Counted from the first letter of the stretch, positions 39,008 to 48,354 are shown. The stretch: DNA of 49,503 bases from Prevotella sp. (GCA_017554105.1 JAFZIY010000029.1:1-49503); one strand, 5' to 3'. Notes: a model not told the origin generated them from the letters alone. Translations and numbers: made by a program.

Positions 39008-40279
39008 TTATCTTATCTTCAATGTAATTATAGTGATCGCTGCGAGGATTATGGTTATAATCCAGAAGCGGAATGTTATCTTTGACTCATGGAACTGTCG
39101 CTGTGGCCATTTCTTGAAAATGTAACGGCTTGTCGGGTCGAGTTGTGAGTCGAGTTTGCGGAAATTATCGTGTATCGGTGTGGCCCGGAACACGCGTACA
39201 CGCTGTCCCTTGCGCTTCATCGTCTTGAACCAAAATGTCTGAATCATCACACTAAGACTCTCAACGAGGAAGATGCCACAGAGAATAGGCACTAGCAACT
39301 CCTTGTGGATAATCACAGCGCAGACGCCGATGATGCCACCGATGGTGAGAGAGCCGGTGTCGCCCATGAACACCTGTGCGGGATAGGCGTTATACCAGAG
39401 GAAACCTATCATGGCACCTACGAAGGCACAGAGGAACACTACAAGTTCCTGTGACCCTGGAATGTACATGATATTAAGGTAGGAGGCATATTCCAAGTGT
39501 GAACTGACATAGGCAAAGATGCCTAACGCCACACCTATTATTGCCGAGTTACCCGCACACATGCCGTCCATTCCGTCGTTGAGATTGGCTCCGTTGCTCA
39601 CTGCCGTCACCACGACAATTGTCATAATGACAAACAGTATCCATCCTGCCGCATTGGCATAGTCGCCCATGAAGGACACTATCTTTGAGTAGTCGAGGTT
39701 ATGGTTCTTGACAAACGGGATGGTGGTCTTCAGCGATTTCGTCAGTTCCGACTTGTGTGTCACCACCAGTTCCTGACCTTGTTTCTGCGTCTCTACATTC
39801 TCACGTATCTTGGCATCAGGACTTGCCCACAATACTAGACCTACGATGAGTCCGATGCTCACCTGTCCCACTATCTTATACTTGCCTTTCAGACCTTCCT
39901 TGTTCTTGCGGAATATCTTGATATAGTCGTCCATGAAACCGAGGAATCCAAGCCACACGGTGGTTATAATCATCAGTATCAGGTAGATATTTCTCATACG
40001 ACCCAGCAGGATTACCGGCACTAGGATTGAGACAATGATGATGATGCCACCCATGGTTGGCACTCCCTTCTTCTGTATGCCAAACGGGTCGATGCTCGAG
40101 TCGCGCTGTGTCTCAGATATGTGCCTACGCTTCATCCACTTGATAAACTTCTCTCCGAACCATGCTGAGATGAGGAGCGAGAGAATCAGCGTTATCAATG
40201 CACGGAACGATATGTACGACCACAGATGGGCGCCTGGGATGTTGAACTGCTCTAGGAATCTGAAAATATAGTATAGCAT
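39008..40279 (-). CDS. mraY: Phospho-MurNAc-pentapeptide transferase
   Basis: An integral membrane enzyme making lipid I from UDP-MurNAc-pentapeptide and undecaprenyl phosphate. Seen are KKGVPTMGGIIII, the Asp-rich GFMDDYIKIFRKNKEGLKGK, NGANLNDGMDGMCAGNSAI, and VFMGDTGSLTIGGIIG with PFFxxx-like helices after it. About ten membrane spans fit. At 423 residues it is longer than the 360-residue E. coli form, owing to an extra soluble insert (about 170-205, ETQKQGQELVVTHKSELTKS) that is usual in Bacteroidetes. It lies 51 bp after murE; no murF lies between. Confidence 0.95.
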   Translation of the reverse strand: MLYYIFRFLEQFNIPGAHLWSYISFRALITLILSLLISAWFGEKFIKWMKRRHISETQRDSSIDPFGIQKKGVPTMGGIIIIVSILVPVILLGRMRNIYLILMIITTVWLGFLGFMDDYIKIFRKNKEGLKGKYKIVGQVSIGLIVGLVLWASPDAKIRENVETQKQGQELVVTHKSELTKSLKTTIPFVKNHNLDYSKIVSFMGDYANAAGWILFVIMTIVVVTAVSNGANLNDGMDGMCAGNSAIIGVALGIFAYVSSHLEYASYLNIMYIPGSQELVVFLCAFVGAMIGFLWYNAYPAQVFMGDTGSLTIGGIIGVCAVIIHKELLVPILCGIFLVESLSVMIQTFWFKTMKRKGQRVRVFRATPIHDNFRKLDSQLDPTSRYIFKKWPQRQFHESKITFRFWIITIILAAITIITLKIR

Positions 40280-40330
40280 ATGGTTTCGTTATTACATTAT
40301 TACTTTATATCATCGTTTCGCATTACTGCG

Positions 40331-41791
40331 TTATGCCGTTGCCTCGTTGATTATTTCTCGTACGACCTCCTTGTCGTCGAAGTGATGTTTCACTCCTTTT
40401 ATCTCCTGATAGTCCTCGTGGCCCTTTCCGGCTATGAGTATCACATCGCCTTTCTGTGCCATCATACATGCCGTGTGGATGGCCTCGCGGCGGTCAACGA
40501 TGCTCACCACCTTCTTCATCTGTTGCTGGTCGAGACCTGCGAGCATGTCGTTGATTATTTCCTGAGGCTCCTCAAAGCGAGGGTTGTCGCTCGTGATGAT
40601 GACGCGGTCGCTCTGTCTCACTGCTTCCTTTGCCATCAGTGGGCGCTTTCCCTTGTCGCGGTTACCACCTGCTCCACATACTGTGATTACCTTTCCGCGT
40701 CCGTCGAGTACCTCATGGATGGCATTCAGCACGTTCTCAAGAGCATCGGGAGTGTGAGCATAGTCGACAATCGCGGTGAAACCGTCGGCAGACCGTATCG
40801 GCTCAAGTCGTCCGCTGACACTCTTCAACGTACTAAGTGCTACGAGGATGTCCTCTGGCTGTTCGCCAAGCATTCTTGCCGTGCCATATACTGCGAGCAG
40901 GTTGCTGACATTGAACTTGCCGATGAACTGCACTCCCACCTCGTGTCCGTCAATCTCAAGGTACATTCCTTCAAAATGACACTCGATGATACGAGCACGG
41001 AAGTCAGCCATCTGGCGCACAGAATAAGTTTTCACCGTTGCCTTGGTGTTCTGAACCATCACCGTACCGTTCTTGTCGTCAGCATTGATAATGGCGTAAC
41101 TTCCCTTCGGCAGCATGTCGAAGAACGCTTTCTTTGCATCGCGATAGTTCTCGAAAGTCTTGTGATAGTCGAGATGGTCGCGTGTGAGATTGGTGTAGAT
41201 ACCAGCAGCGAACTTCAGTCCTCCGATGCGTTTCTGGGCTATGGCATGGCTGGAGCATTCCATGAATGCGAACTGGCATCCTGCATCCACCATCCTTGCG
41301 AGCAGTCGGTTCAGTTCTATTGGGTCGGGAGTAGTGTGGTCGGCAGGTATCGCCTCGCCCTCGATGTAGTTGCACACCGTGGAGAGCAGTCCGCACTTGT
41401 AGCCCAACTTACGGAACATATTATATAATAAGGTGGCGATGGTGGTCTTTCCATTAGTACCTGTCACGCCGACCAGTTTCAGTTTCTTAGAGGGGTTGCC
41501 ATAAAAAACAGTTGCTACAGGACCCACGGCATCTTCTGTTGATGCCACCTTTACGTATGTGGCACCGTCAGAAAGAGTCTCTGGCAGTTCCTCACACAGT
41601 ATCGCCGCCGCTCCTTGCTCTATGGCCTTGGGTATGAAACGGTGGCCATCGACCTGTGTTCCACGCATCGCCACGAAGAGATGTCCTTTTTCGATGCGGC
41701 GTGAGTCGATGTTCACTCCTGTAATCTCGACATCGGCATTGCCTGTGATGTCGGCGTTCTTGATGTTTATCAGCAACTCGTTGAGTTTCAT
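40331..41791 (-). CDS. murE: UDP-MurNAc-L-Ala-D-Glu--2,6-diaminopimelate ligase
   Basis: It adds the third residue of the peptidoglycan stem peptide. The ATP loop is [18 protein letters not shown]. The UDP-sugar pocket shows [15 protein letters not shown], and [14 protein letters not shown] follows. The amino-acid specificity motif reads DNPR (in [11 protein letters not shown]), which in characterised enzymes selects meso-diaminopimelate, so the peptidoglycan is predicted to be DAP-type. Length (486) is normal. It lies 65 bp after ftsI and 51 bp before mraY. Confidence 0.96.
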   Translation of the reverse strand: MKLNELLINIKNADITGNADVEITGVNIDSRRIEKGHLFVAMRGTQVDGHRFIPKAIEQGAAAILCEELPETLSDGATYVKVASTEDAVGPVATVFYGNPSKKLKLVGVTGTNGKTTIATLLYNMFRKLGYKCGLLSTVCNYIEGEAIPADHTTPDPIELNRLLARMVDAGCQFAFMECSSHAIAQKRIGGLKFAAGIYTNLTRDHLDYHKTFENYRDAKKAFFDMLPKGSYAIINADDKNGTVMVQNTKATVKTYSVRQMADFRARIIECHFEGMYLEIDGHEVGVQFIGKFNVSNLLAVYGTARMLGEQPEDILVALSTLKSVSGRLEPIRSADGFTAIVDYAHTPDALENVLNAIHEVLDGRGKVITVCGAGGNRDKGKRPLMAKEAVRQSDRVIITSDNPRFEEPQEIINDMLAGLDQQQMKKVVSIVDRREAIHTACMMAQKGDVILIAGKGHEDYQEIKGVKHHFDDKEVVREIINEATA

Positions 41792-41856
41792 ATTGTTCTC
41801 TTTTGTTCTTTTAATCTTGGTAGGTGATCATGTGAGAGGGTGTTCCGGTTGTGGCA

Positions 41857-44004
41857 TCAACTCATGCGTAGCACGCAGGCCTCGCCTTTCTTTATCTTGT
41901 GTCCGGCAGGAAGGCTCTGTGAAGTAACCTTTCCTCTACCCACAAGAGTTACCTTAACTCCTCGTTTCTCAAGGAGGAACACCGCGTCGCGGGCTCCCAT
42001 TCCCATTACGTTGGGTACCATGTCGTCACCATATTTCGGTGCCTCGGTCATGTCGATGCTCTTCTTCGTACGTGTCGCAGTGCCCCATATCGGGTTGCCC
42101 TGGGCATAACTGCCACTCCATGAGGTATTCGTGTTGATGCCCAGATGGTTGAGTACATAACTTGCGGCAGCCATGTTTCCGCTCTTCACATCAGGCATTA
42201 TTATCGACAGTGAGTCTTGAGAGTCGCTGGCATCCAGTTTCAGGTCTTTTGCCATTATGCCCTCTGAGATATTATGGAACACCTTGGCGCTCATGCCTCC
42301 AGATGCGGGATGTCCCACCTTCTGTATGCATACGATGCAGCTGTAGCGTGGTTGCTCTGCCGGGAAGAAGCCCACGAAACTCAGCAAGTACTTCATGGCG
42401 CCGCTCTTATATCCAGAGACACCATGCGAAATCTGTGCCGTACCGGTCTTTCCTGCCACACGGAAGAGTTGTGACTTGGCTGCCTTTCCTGTGCCGCGGC
42501 TTACCACATGCTCGAGCAATGTCCTCACTTTGGTGAGCGTGCTGCTGCTGCATATCTGCGGTTTGAGCACTACGGGGTCGAAGGTCCTTACTATAGCACC
42601 GTCTCTTACCACTGCCTTAACGAATCTTGGTTGCATCATCTTGCCACCATTGGCAATGGCATTATAGAATGTCAGGGTAGATATCGGCGGTATCTGACTC
42701 TCATAGCCGATGCTCATCCATGGCAAGGCGGTCTTGCTCCAGTTTATATACTGTCCCTTGTCATTTTTCTTTGGCATTCTGATTCTTGGCGGTGTGGATC
42801 CCATGAGTGGGATGTTCAGGTCGCTCGCGATGCCTATCCTGTGCAGTCCCTCTACATATTTCTCCGGGTTCTTGCTATAGTATTCGTCGATTACCCTGCT
42901 GATACCGATGTTTGAACTCACCTCAAGTGCTCGTGCAAATGTTATCGTGCCGTAGCCGCCCTTGTGCCAGTTGTGGTCCTTCATCTTTGCACCGTGCATG
43001 TCAACAATACCACTTCCGGTATTGATAATCTTCGTGGTGTCAACCACACCGTCGTCGAGTGCCACCATTACCGATGCTGTCTTGAACACCGAACCAGGCT
43101 CAAGTAAGTCGCTAACGGCATTGTTCTTCACTTCACGATACTGTCCGTCGGCACATTTTGTCATGTTTACTATGGCCTTGACGTCACCGGTAGGCACGTC
43201 CATAACGATGGCAACACCGACCTGAGCGCCAATTTCCTTCAGTTCGTCGATGACGGCACGTTCGGCAATATCCTGCATCTGGACATCGATAGTAGTTACG
43301 ATGTCAGAGCCGTCGACAGCCTCTTTCTGTGTCAGTCCGATGAAACGACGCTTCACCATGCGCTTTTCCATCTTTCCCGTCTCACCACGAAGGATAGAGT
43401 CGAACGACAGTTCAAGTCCATAGCGTGCCGAGTCCTTGGCTCCATAGAGGTCGCCCACAGTTCTTGATGCCAGTGTCGTGAACGGGTGTTGGCGTGCGTT
43501 GAACTCGTCCTGGTGGAATCCGCCCTTGTTAGGAGGAAGGTTGAAAACAGGCAGTTGCTTCACGCGCGCGTACGTATTATAATCTACTCTGTATTTCCAT
43601 ATTGCCCAGTGGCGTGCTTTCTTTGCGCGTCCTTCTTCCAGTTCCTTGCGGAATTGCGCTGCCGAATGCTCTGGGAAAATCTCGTGGAGTCCATCGCAGA
43701 TGCTGTCCATCTTCTCCGTGAGCAGGGAGTCTTTCTTCTCGCCGCCGGCAAGGAAGTCCATATACATCTTGAACTCTGGCAGAGAACTTGCCATAAGTTG
43801 TCCGTCGCTACTGAGGATGTTTCCTCTTACAGGCTTCACGTCAACGCTGTCTTTCTTCAGTCGGCTTGCCACCTTCATCCAGTAATCGCGTTTCACGGTG
43901 CCGATATATGCAGCCTTCGCCAGTACCGCGATGCTTATCAGCACGATACAGTAGGCTATAAACTTATAGCGCGGTAGTATTTTCTTATGGTTAAATCTGC
44001 TCAT
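41857..44004 (-). CDS. ftsI: Penicillin-binding protein / FtsI with PASTA domain
   Basis: A septal transpeptidase (class B PBP). One N-terminal membrane span (about 14-34) precedes the dimerisation domain (VRGNILSSDGQLMA). The penicillin-binding motifs are SVFK with catalytic Ser305, SSN in ALEVSSNIGISR, and KTGT in VAGKTGTAQISHG. The C-terminal 60 residues form a PASTA domain (VPNVMGMGARDAVFLLEKRG), as in Gram-positive PBPs and many Bacteroidetes FtsI proteins. Length is 715. The ATG overlaps the ftsL stop by 4 bp, suggesting translational coupling with its partner FtsL. Confidence 0.94.
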   Translation of the reverse strand: MSRFNHKKILPRYKFIAYCIVLISIAVLAKAAYIGTVKRDYWMKVASRLKKDSVDVKPVRGNILSSDGQLMASSLPEFKMYMDFLAGGEKKDSLLTEKMDSICDGLHEIFPEHSAAQFRKELEEGRAKKARHWAIWKYRVDYNTYARVKQLPVFNLPPNKGGFHQDEFNARQHPFTTLASRTVGDLYGAKDSARYGLELSFDSILRGETGKMEKRMVKRRFIGLTQKEAVDGSDIVTTIDVQMQDIAERAVIDELKEIGAQVGVAIVMDVPTGDVKAIVNMTKCADGQYREVKNNAVSDLLEPGSVFKTASVMVALDDGVVDTTKIINTGSGIVDMHGAKMKDHNWHKGGYGTITFARALEVSSNIGISRVIDEYYSKNPEKYVEGLHRIGIASDLNIPLMGSTPPRIRMPKKNDKGQYINWSKTALPWMSIGYESQIPPISTLTFYNAIANGGKMMQPRFVKAVVRDGAIVRTFDPVVLKPQICSSSTLTKVRTLLEHVVSRGTGKAAKSQLFRVAGKTGTAQISHGVSGYKSGAMKYLLSFVGFFPAEQPRYSCIVCIQKVGHPASGGMSAKVFHNISEGIMAKDLKLDASDSQDSLSIIMPDVKSGNMAAASYVLNHLGINTNTSWSGSYAQGNPIWGTATRTKKSIDMTEAPKYGDDMVPNVMGMGARDAVFLLEKRGVKVTLVGRGKVTSQSLPAGHKIKKGEACVLRMS

Positions 44005-44645
44005 TTGTCTTCTACATTAATAATATATGGTGGCTGACTGGCCTGTTTCAGTATACTGTCTTTGTTGTGTCTCAGCATCTCGAGCACATGGGTCTCGCGG
44101 CATTTCTCCGTCAGTTCGCTTGCTGTTGACAGTGCCTTGTATTTGGAGTCCTGCAGCACTTTGTTGAGACGGTCAATCTCCAGCAGGTCGTTCTGGCAAC
44201 TGTATCTGTTGGCGATGTACACTAACGTGAAACCAACGATGAGCACGATGACTCCGATATTCTTTTTCATGAACCCCGCCGTGAAGAAGTCGCCTCCCAG
44301 AATCTTTCTGAACGACAATGTCTTTGACAGTGGCTGCTCGTCCTCGCGTGCTTGGTTCTGAATGGTCAGTGCCAGCGATTCCACTTCTTTCTCCTCTTTC
44401 TCCCTTTTCTCTTTCTCCTTCTCTTCTTTTTCCTTCTTTTCCTTTTCCTCTTTCGCTTTCTTTTCTTCTTCGTCCTTTTCTTGTTTCTCTTTTGCCTTTA
44501 TCTCGTCGTCTTTGGTTTCCACGTCGGCAGCCGGCTCGTCTTTCGGCGCGCCTTTGACCTTAGTTTCAACCTCCTCGTATTCGGCATCGATAATACTGTC
44601 GTCTGCCTCTACTTGGTCTTTTTTCTTTATATCTTCGTCTTTCAT
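44001..44645 (-). CDS. ftsL: FtsL-like division protein with long charged N-terminus
   Basis: Identified by position (between rsmH and ftsI), a single membrane span (about 128-147, IGVIVLIVGFTLVYIANRY) and a short periplasmic helical segment (NDLLEIDRLNKVLQDSKYKA) like the FtsL coiled coil. The cytoplasmic N-terminus is unusual. About residues 5-100 are almost entirely Lys, Glu and Asp with repeated KEKEEKEK-type blocks, giving a long charged helix of unknown role. Total length is 214, about twice E. coli FtsL. It overlaps rsmH and ftsI by 4 bp each. Confidence 0.82.
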   Translation of the reverse strand: MKDEDIKKKDQVEADDSIIDAEYEEVETKVKGAPKDEPAADVETKDDEIKAKEKQEKDEEEKKAKEEKEKKEKEEKEKEKREKEEKEVESLALTIQNQAREDEQPLSKTLSFRKILGGDFFTAGFMKKNIGVIVLIVGFTLVYIANRYSCQNDLLEIDRLNKVLQDSKYKALSTASELTEKCRETHVLEMLRHNKDSILKQASQPPYIINVEDK

Positions 44646-45628
44646 CTCTTTTCTGCTATTCTCAGTTTTGCGCTTCTGCTGCGTGGGTTGCGCATGATTT
44701 CGTCTTCCTGTGGTATTATTACCTTGTTGTTGACGAGCGTGAATGGTGACTTTATTCTTCCGAAAAAGTCTTGTTCCACCTTGCCTTCAGCATTTCCCGA
44801 CTTCATCACGTTCTTCACGATGCGGTCCTCCAGTGAGTGATATGTTATCACCGATAGTCTTCCTCCGGGAGCGAGCAGTTCGGTGGCTGCTTTCAGCATG
44901 TCTCTCAATGCGTCCATCTCGTGGTTAACTTCTATGCGCAGAGCCTGAAACAGTCGGGCTAGGTCTTTCTTCTCACGTTCTTTCCTGAACATCGGTTCAA
45001 CTATGTTCATGAAATCTTGTGTCGTTTCAATGCTTTTCTGCTCCCTGCTTTTCACTATTGCCGCAGCAATACGCCTTGAGTTCTTCAGTTCCCCGTATAT
45101 GTAGAATATGTCGGCGAGTCTTTCTTCGCTTGTCTTGTTCAGTATTTCAGCGGCCGTCTTGCCTGCTCTCTTGTTCATCCTCATGTCGAGAGGAGAGTCG
45201 AAACGGAATGAGAATCCGCGTGTCTCGTCATCGAAATGGTGGCTTGATACGCCAAGGTCGGCAAGCAGTCCGTCAATCTTCTCCACTCCGTAGTATCTCA
45301 TCCAGTTTTTCAAATACCTGAAATTGCTCCTTACGAAGGTGAACTTCTCCTTGTCCATGTTCCCGACGTTCTTCTCTGCATCAGCATCTTGGTCGAAACT
45401 GTAGAGATGTTCGCCGCCAGTGAATCGTGATAGTATTTCCTTGCTGTGGCCGCCGCCACCGAATGTCACATCTACATAGACGCCGCCTTTATGAATGTTC
45501 AGTCCATCAATGCTTTCGTTCAGCAATACAGGAGTGTGGTAGAACTCTCCATTTCCCTCCTTGTCATTGTTGTCGAGGTTTTCTTTTCCACAGATTATCT
45601 CTTCCTGTATTGACATTGCTGAATACAT
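44642..45628 (-). CDS. rsmH: 16S rRNA m4C1402 methyltransferase
   Basis: A SAM-dependent enzyme that N4-methylates C1402 of 16S rRNA; formerly mraW. Motifs are FYHTPVLLNESIDGL, the SAM loop VDVTFGGGGHSKEILSRF, LLADLGVSSHHFDDETRGFS, and VISYHSLED-like VITYHSLEDRIVKNVM, ending NPRSRSAKLRIAEK. Length (328) is slightly more than usual because of about 25 extra N-terminal residues. An ATG at 45616 is an alternative start. It lies 34 bp after mraZ and overlaps ftsL by 4 bp. Confidence 0.96.
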   Translation of the reverse strand: MYSAMSIQEEIICGKENLDNNDKEGNGEFYHTPVLLNESIDGLNIHKGGVYVDVTFGGGGHSKEILSRFTGGEHLYSFDQDADAEKNVGNMDKEKFTFVRSNFRYLKNWMRYYGVEKIDGLLADLGVSSHHFDDETRGFSFRFDSPLDMRMNKRAGKTAAEILNKTSEERLADIFYIYGELKNSRRIAAAIVKSREQKSIETTQDFMNIVEPMFRKEREKKDLARLFQALRIEVNHEMDALRDMLKAATELLAPGGRLSVITYHSLEDRIVKNVMKSGNAEGKVEQDFFGRIKSPFTLVNNKVIIPQEDEIMRNPRSRSAKLRIAEKR

Positions 45629-45662
45629 TGTTGTTTTCTCTTTTCTTCAGAGTGTTTTGGTA

Positions 45663-46127
45663 TTACTTTGGTTCCTCCGACTCCGTCTCGGACATCATCT
45701 TCTCAAATAGGTCTGAGAACTCTTCTGCTCCGATGAACTGGTTCTCCAATTCCTCCAGGTTCCACATCTCGATGGTATTGCGAACACCGATGAACCTGAC
45801 GTTCTGGTTGATACCTGCCATTTGCAAGTAACGCTTTGGTACGAGGAATCGTCCGTTGCCGTCGAGTGTCACCAGTTCAACCAGAGACACAAACTGACGG
45901 TATATCTGTTGCTCTGCACGGTTCCATCTTCCCAAGCGTTTCTCCATTTCGTCCATTTCGGAGTTCCATACGCTTTCGGGGTAGAGCACGATGCATTTCT
46001 GATGTGGGTCCATTCGCATCACGAGAGCCTCCTCGCCAGATGCCTGTAGCACCTTACGGAAAGTGGCTGGAAGGAAGGCTCTTCCCTTCGCGTCAACCTT
46101 TGCTTCTATGTTGCCTAAAAACCTCAT
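45663..46127 (-). CDS. mraZ: Transcriptional regulator MraZ
   Basis: The first gene of the dcw cluster; MraZ is a DNA-binding autorepressor with an AbrB-like fold. Two MraZ half-domains are visible, each with a D.xGR..LP signature: VDAKGRAFLPATFRKVL (about 11-27) and LDGNGRFLVPKRYLQMAG (about 88-105). Length (154) is normal. Directly upstream is a Bacteroidetes -7 box overlapped on its upstream side by three 10-bp repeats resembling known MraZ boxes. Autoregulation of the whole cluster is therefore likely. Confidence 0.95.
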   Translation of the reverse strand: MRFLGNIEAKVDAKGRAFLPATFRKVLQASGEEALVMRMDPHQKCIVLYPESVWNSEMDEMEKRLGRWNRAEQQIYRQFVSLVELVTLDGNGRFLVPKRYLQMAGINQNVRFIGVRNTIEMWNLEELENQFIGAEEFSDLFEKMMSETESEEPK

Positions 46128-46154
46128 GCGTTCTTATTAATAAATACTATGGGG

Positions 46155-46162
46155 CAAAGATA
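46155..46162 (-). promoter_or_regulatory. -7 box of the dcw cluster promoter
   Basis: On the minus strand TATCTTTG exactly matches TAnnTTTG and lies 28 bp before the mraZ ATG. The -33 region falls inside the 10-bp repeats. Confidence 0.72.
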
Positions 46163-46170
46163 CAACTTTT

Positions 46171-46197
46171 CCACCACTTTCCACCACTTTCCACCAC
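46171..46197 (-). promoter_or_regulatory. Predicted MraZ operator, three 10-bp direct repeats
   Basis: On the minus strand GTGGTGG-AAA-GTGGTGG-AAA-GTGGTGG, units starting every 10 bp. MraZ of other bacteria binds direct repeats of AAAGTG/TGGG type spaced one helical turn, and this array has the same form and position. It covers the -33 region. Confidence 0.75.
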
Positions 46198-46483
46198 AAA
46201 AATTAAAAAATATTCGATTTTTTAGTTTTTTTAGCAATTCGGTTTCTTGAGAGATGAGAACAAACCTTCGTTTTGTTGCTTCTTAAAAACCAGAATATTA
46301 GCAGTTGGCAACCCAAAAAGTGATAAACCGTTTTAATGTTTGCCGTAAATACTTCTTCTTTTTTGCAATAATTTCCACTTCTGTTAGTATGAAATTGTTT
46401 TGTTTCTTATGTTAAAAACATACGAAATGCAATTTTTTTGAAACTTTTTCGATGAAAAGATAACGAATTCAAAAAAATAGGTG
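46198..46483. other. Divergent intergenic region between mraZ and glsA
   Basis: AT-rich, with no gene. It contains a small hairpin at about 46408-46422 (TATGTT/AACATA) and otherwise only the flanking promoters. Nothing else is recognisable. Confidence 0.5.
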
Positions 46484-46491
46484 TATTTTTG
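46484..46491 (+). promoter_or_regulatory. -7 box of the glsA-glsB operon
   Basis: TATTTTTG matches TAnnTTTG and lies 20 bp before the glsA ATG. No clear -33 element. Confidence 0.55.
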
Positions 46492-46511
46492 CAAGTGGTT
46501 TTTGCAAAAAC

Positions 46512-47339
46512 ATGAGTAAGATAACCGAGAAAACAATCGACATCAACGAAATCCTTAAGGGAAAAATGGGGAAGAAGGCAAAATATGTACCTTATCCCGT
46601 TGTTGCATGGTTGAAAAAGATTGCACATCAAGATGAAGTGAACAGATTCCTTTGGGACAGCCGTGAACTCACGGGAACCCCATGGCTTGAGGAGTGTGTC
46701 CGTTATCTTGATATGACACTCGAGTTTGAAGGAGAAGAGAATCTGCCGCCTAAAGACGATGGAAAACTATACACTTTTGTGAGCAATCATCCACTTGGAG
46801 GCGTTGACGGAGTGGCTCTCGGTTCCATTATCGGCAGGAAATACGACAGTCGTTTCCGTTATCTCGTGAACGACCTGCTCATGAACCTTCCGGGACTTGC
46901 TCCGCTGTGCATACCCATCAACAAGACTGGTAGCCAGAGCCGCAACTTCCCTGCTATGGTTGAAAAGGGATTCCAAAGCGACAATCACATGTTGATGTTC
47001 CCTGCAGGACTATGTTCTCGCAAGCAAAACGGACAGATACGTGACTTGCCATGGAAAAAGACCTTCCTCACAAAGAGCATTGAGTATCAGCGTGATATCG
47101 TGCCGATACACTTCAGTGGGCAGAACTCGGATTTCTTCTATCGTCTGGCAAACTTTAGCGACAAGTATATCAAGAAAGTAAATGTTGCCATGCTGTTCCT
47201 CGTGGACGAGATGTACAAGAACGTTCATAAGACCTTCAAGGTGTCATTCGGGAAACCGATACCATGGCAGACCTTCGACAAGTCGAAAACACCGATGGAA
47301 TGGGTGAATTATGTATATGACAAAGTGTACGAATTGTGA
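46512..47339 (+). CDS. glsA: Glycine-lipid O-acyltransferase, GlsA-like
   Basis: A lysophospholipid-acyltransferase-fold protein. In Bacteroides, GlsA adds the second (O-linked) acyl chain to N-acyl-glycine made by GlsB, giving glycine lipids. The acyltransferase motif I reads SNHPLGGVDG (His93, Asp99: HX5D rather than the common HX4D). A second motif is MFPAGLCSRK (162-171), and the GTG/IPINKTGSQSRN segment precedes it. Length 275. It is 16 bp upstream of the glsB-like gene on the same strand, which strongly supports the assignment. A general 1-acylglycerol-phosphate acyltransferase is the alternative. Confidence 0.8.
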   Translation: MSKITEKTIDINEILKGKMGKKAKYVPYPVVAWLKKIAHQDEVNRFLWDSRELTGTPWLEECVRYLDMTLEFEGEENLPPKDDGKLYTFVSNHPLGGVDGVALGSIIGRKYDSRFRYLVNDLLMNLPGLAPLCIPINKTGSQSRNFPAMVEKGFQSDNHMLMFPAGLCSRKQNGQIRDLPWKKTFLTKSIEYQRDIVPIHFSGQNSDFFYRLANFSDKYIKKVNVAMLFLVDEMYKNVHKTFKVSFGKPIPWQTFDKSKTPMEWVNYVYDKVYEL

Positions 47340-47355
47340 TTTCTATATTCAATAA

Positions 47356-48354
47356 ATGATCATGGAACAAGAGATAATCCAGCCTATTAGCCGAGAGTTG
47401 CTTAAAGCGGAACTGACACCAGAGAAGCAACTCAGAATGACGAATAAGAGCCATAACGAGATTTATATCGTTACGGCACATAATGCGCCAAACACAATGA
47501 AGGAGATAGGCAGGCTTCGCGAGATAGCCTTCCGTGAGGCAGGTGGCGGCACGGGCAAGAGCATGGACATCGACGAGTTTGATATCTGTGACAACTGCTA
47601 TAAGCAACTTATTGTATGGAATCCGGATGAAGAGGAGATAATAGGAGGTTACCGTTATCTCTGTGGAACCGATTGGGAAATCGATGAGAAAGGACAGCCC
47701 ATTCTCGCAACAAGTCATATGTTCCATTTCTCCGATAAGTTCATGAATGAATATATGCCTTACACTATAGAGTTGGGACGTTCGTTCGTATCTCTTGAGT
47801 ATCAGAATGTACAAAAGAACACAAAGAGTATCTTCGCACTCGATAACCTCTGGGACGGTCTGGGTGCCCTCACCGTAATCATGCCTAACGTGAAATATTT
47901 CTTTGGAAAGATGACGATGTATCCTTCTTACATACGTCGTGGACGCGACATGATTCTATATTTCCTGAAGAAGCATTTCGATGACAAGGACAACCTCATT
48001 ACCCCGATGAAACCGCTGGTAATAGAGACCGATCCCAATGAACTGGCACAACTGTTCAGTGAGGACGACTTCAAGTCTGACTATAAGATACTGAACAACG
48101 AGATACGCAACATGGGGTACAACATACCGCCTTTGGTTAATGCATACATGAACCTCAGTCCAACGATGAAACTTTTCGGCACCGCCATCAATTACGGTTT
48201 CGGAGATGTGGAGGAGACAGGCATCCTCATAGCAGTAGACGAGATTCTTGAGGAAAAGCGCGTGCGCCACATCGACTCTTATGTCAAACAGCATCCAGAG
48301 GCGTTCCGCATTACCAGTGGTGCCAATAATGTGATTTACAGGGAAAAGGAATAG
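47356..48354 (+). CDS. glsB: Glycine-lipid N-acyltransferase, GlsB-like (GNAT fold)
   Basis: A GNAT/OlsB-like N-acyltransferase expected to attach a 3-hydroxy fatty acid to glycine, the first step of glycine (and serine-glycine) lipid synthesis. Visible family features are IYIVTAHNAPNTMKEIGRLR, REAGGGTGKSMDIDEFD, the YIVW-like IVWNPDEEEIIGGYRYLCG, and TIELGRSFVSLEYQ (GNAT core). The C-terminal part continues with PPLVNAYMNLSPTMKLFGTA and FGDVEETGILIAVDEI. Length 332. Two ATGs (47356, 47362) are possible starts. A terminator overlaps the stop codon. Confidence 0.82.
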   Translation: MIMEQEIIQPISRELLKAELTPEKQLRMTNKSHNEIYIVTAHNAPNTMKEIGRLREIAFREAGGGTGKSMDIDEFDICDNCYKQLIVWNPDEEEIIGGYRYLCGTDWEIDEKGQPILATSHMFHFSDKFMNEYMPYTIELGRSFVSLEYQNVQKNTKSIFALDNLWDGLGALTVIMPNVKYFFGKMTMYPSYIRRGRDMILYFLKKHFDDKDNLITPMKPLVIETDPNELAQLFSEDDFKSDYKILNNEIRNMGYNIPPLVNAYMNLSPTMKLFGTAINYGFGDVEETGILIAVDEILEEKRVRHIDSYVKQHPEAFRITSGANNVIYREKE

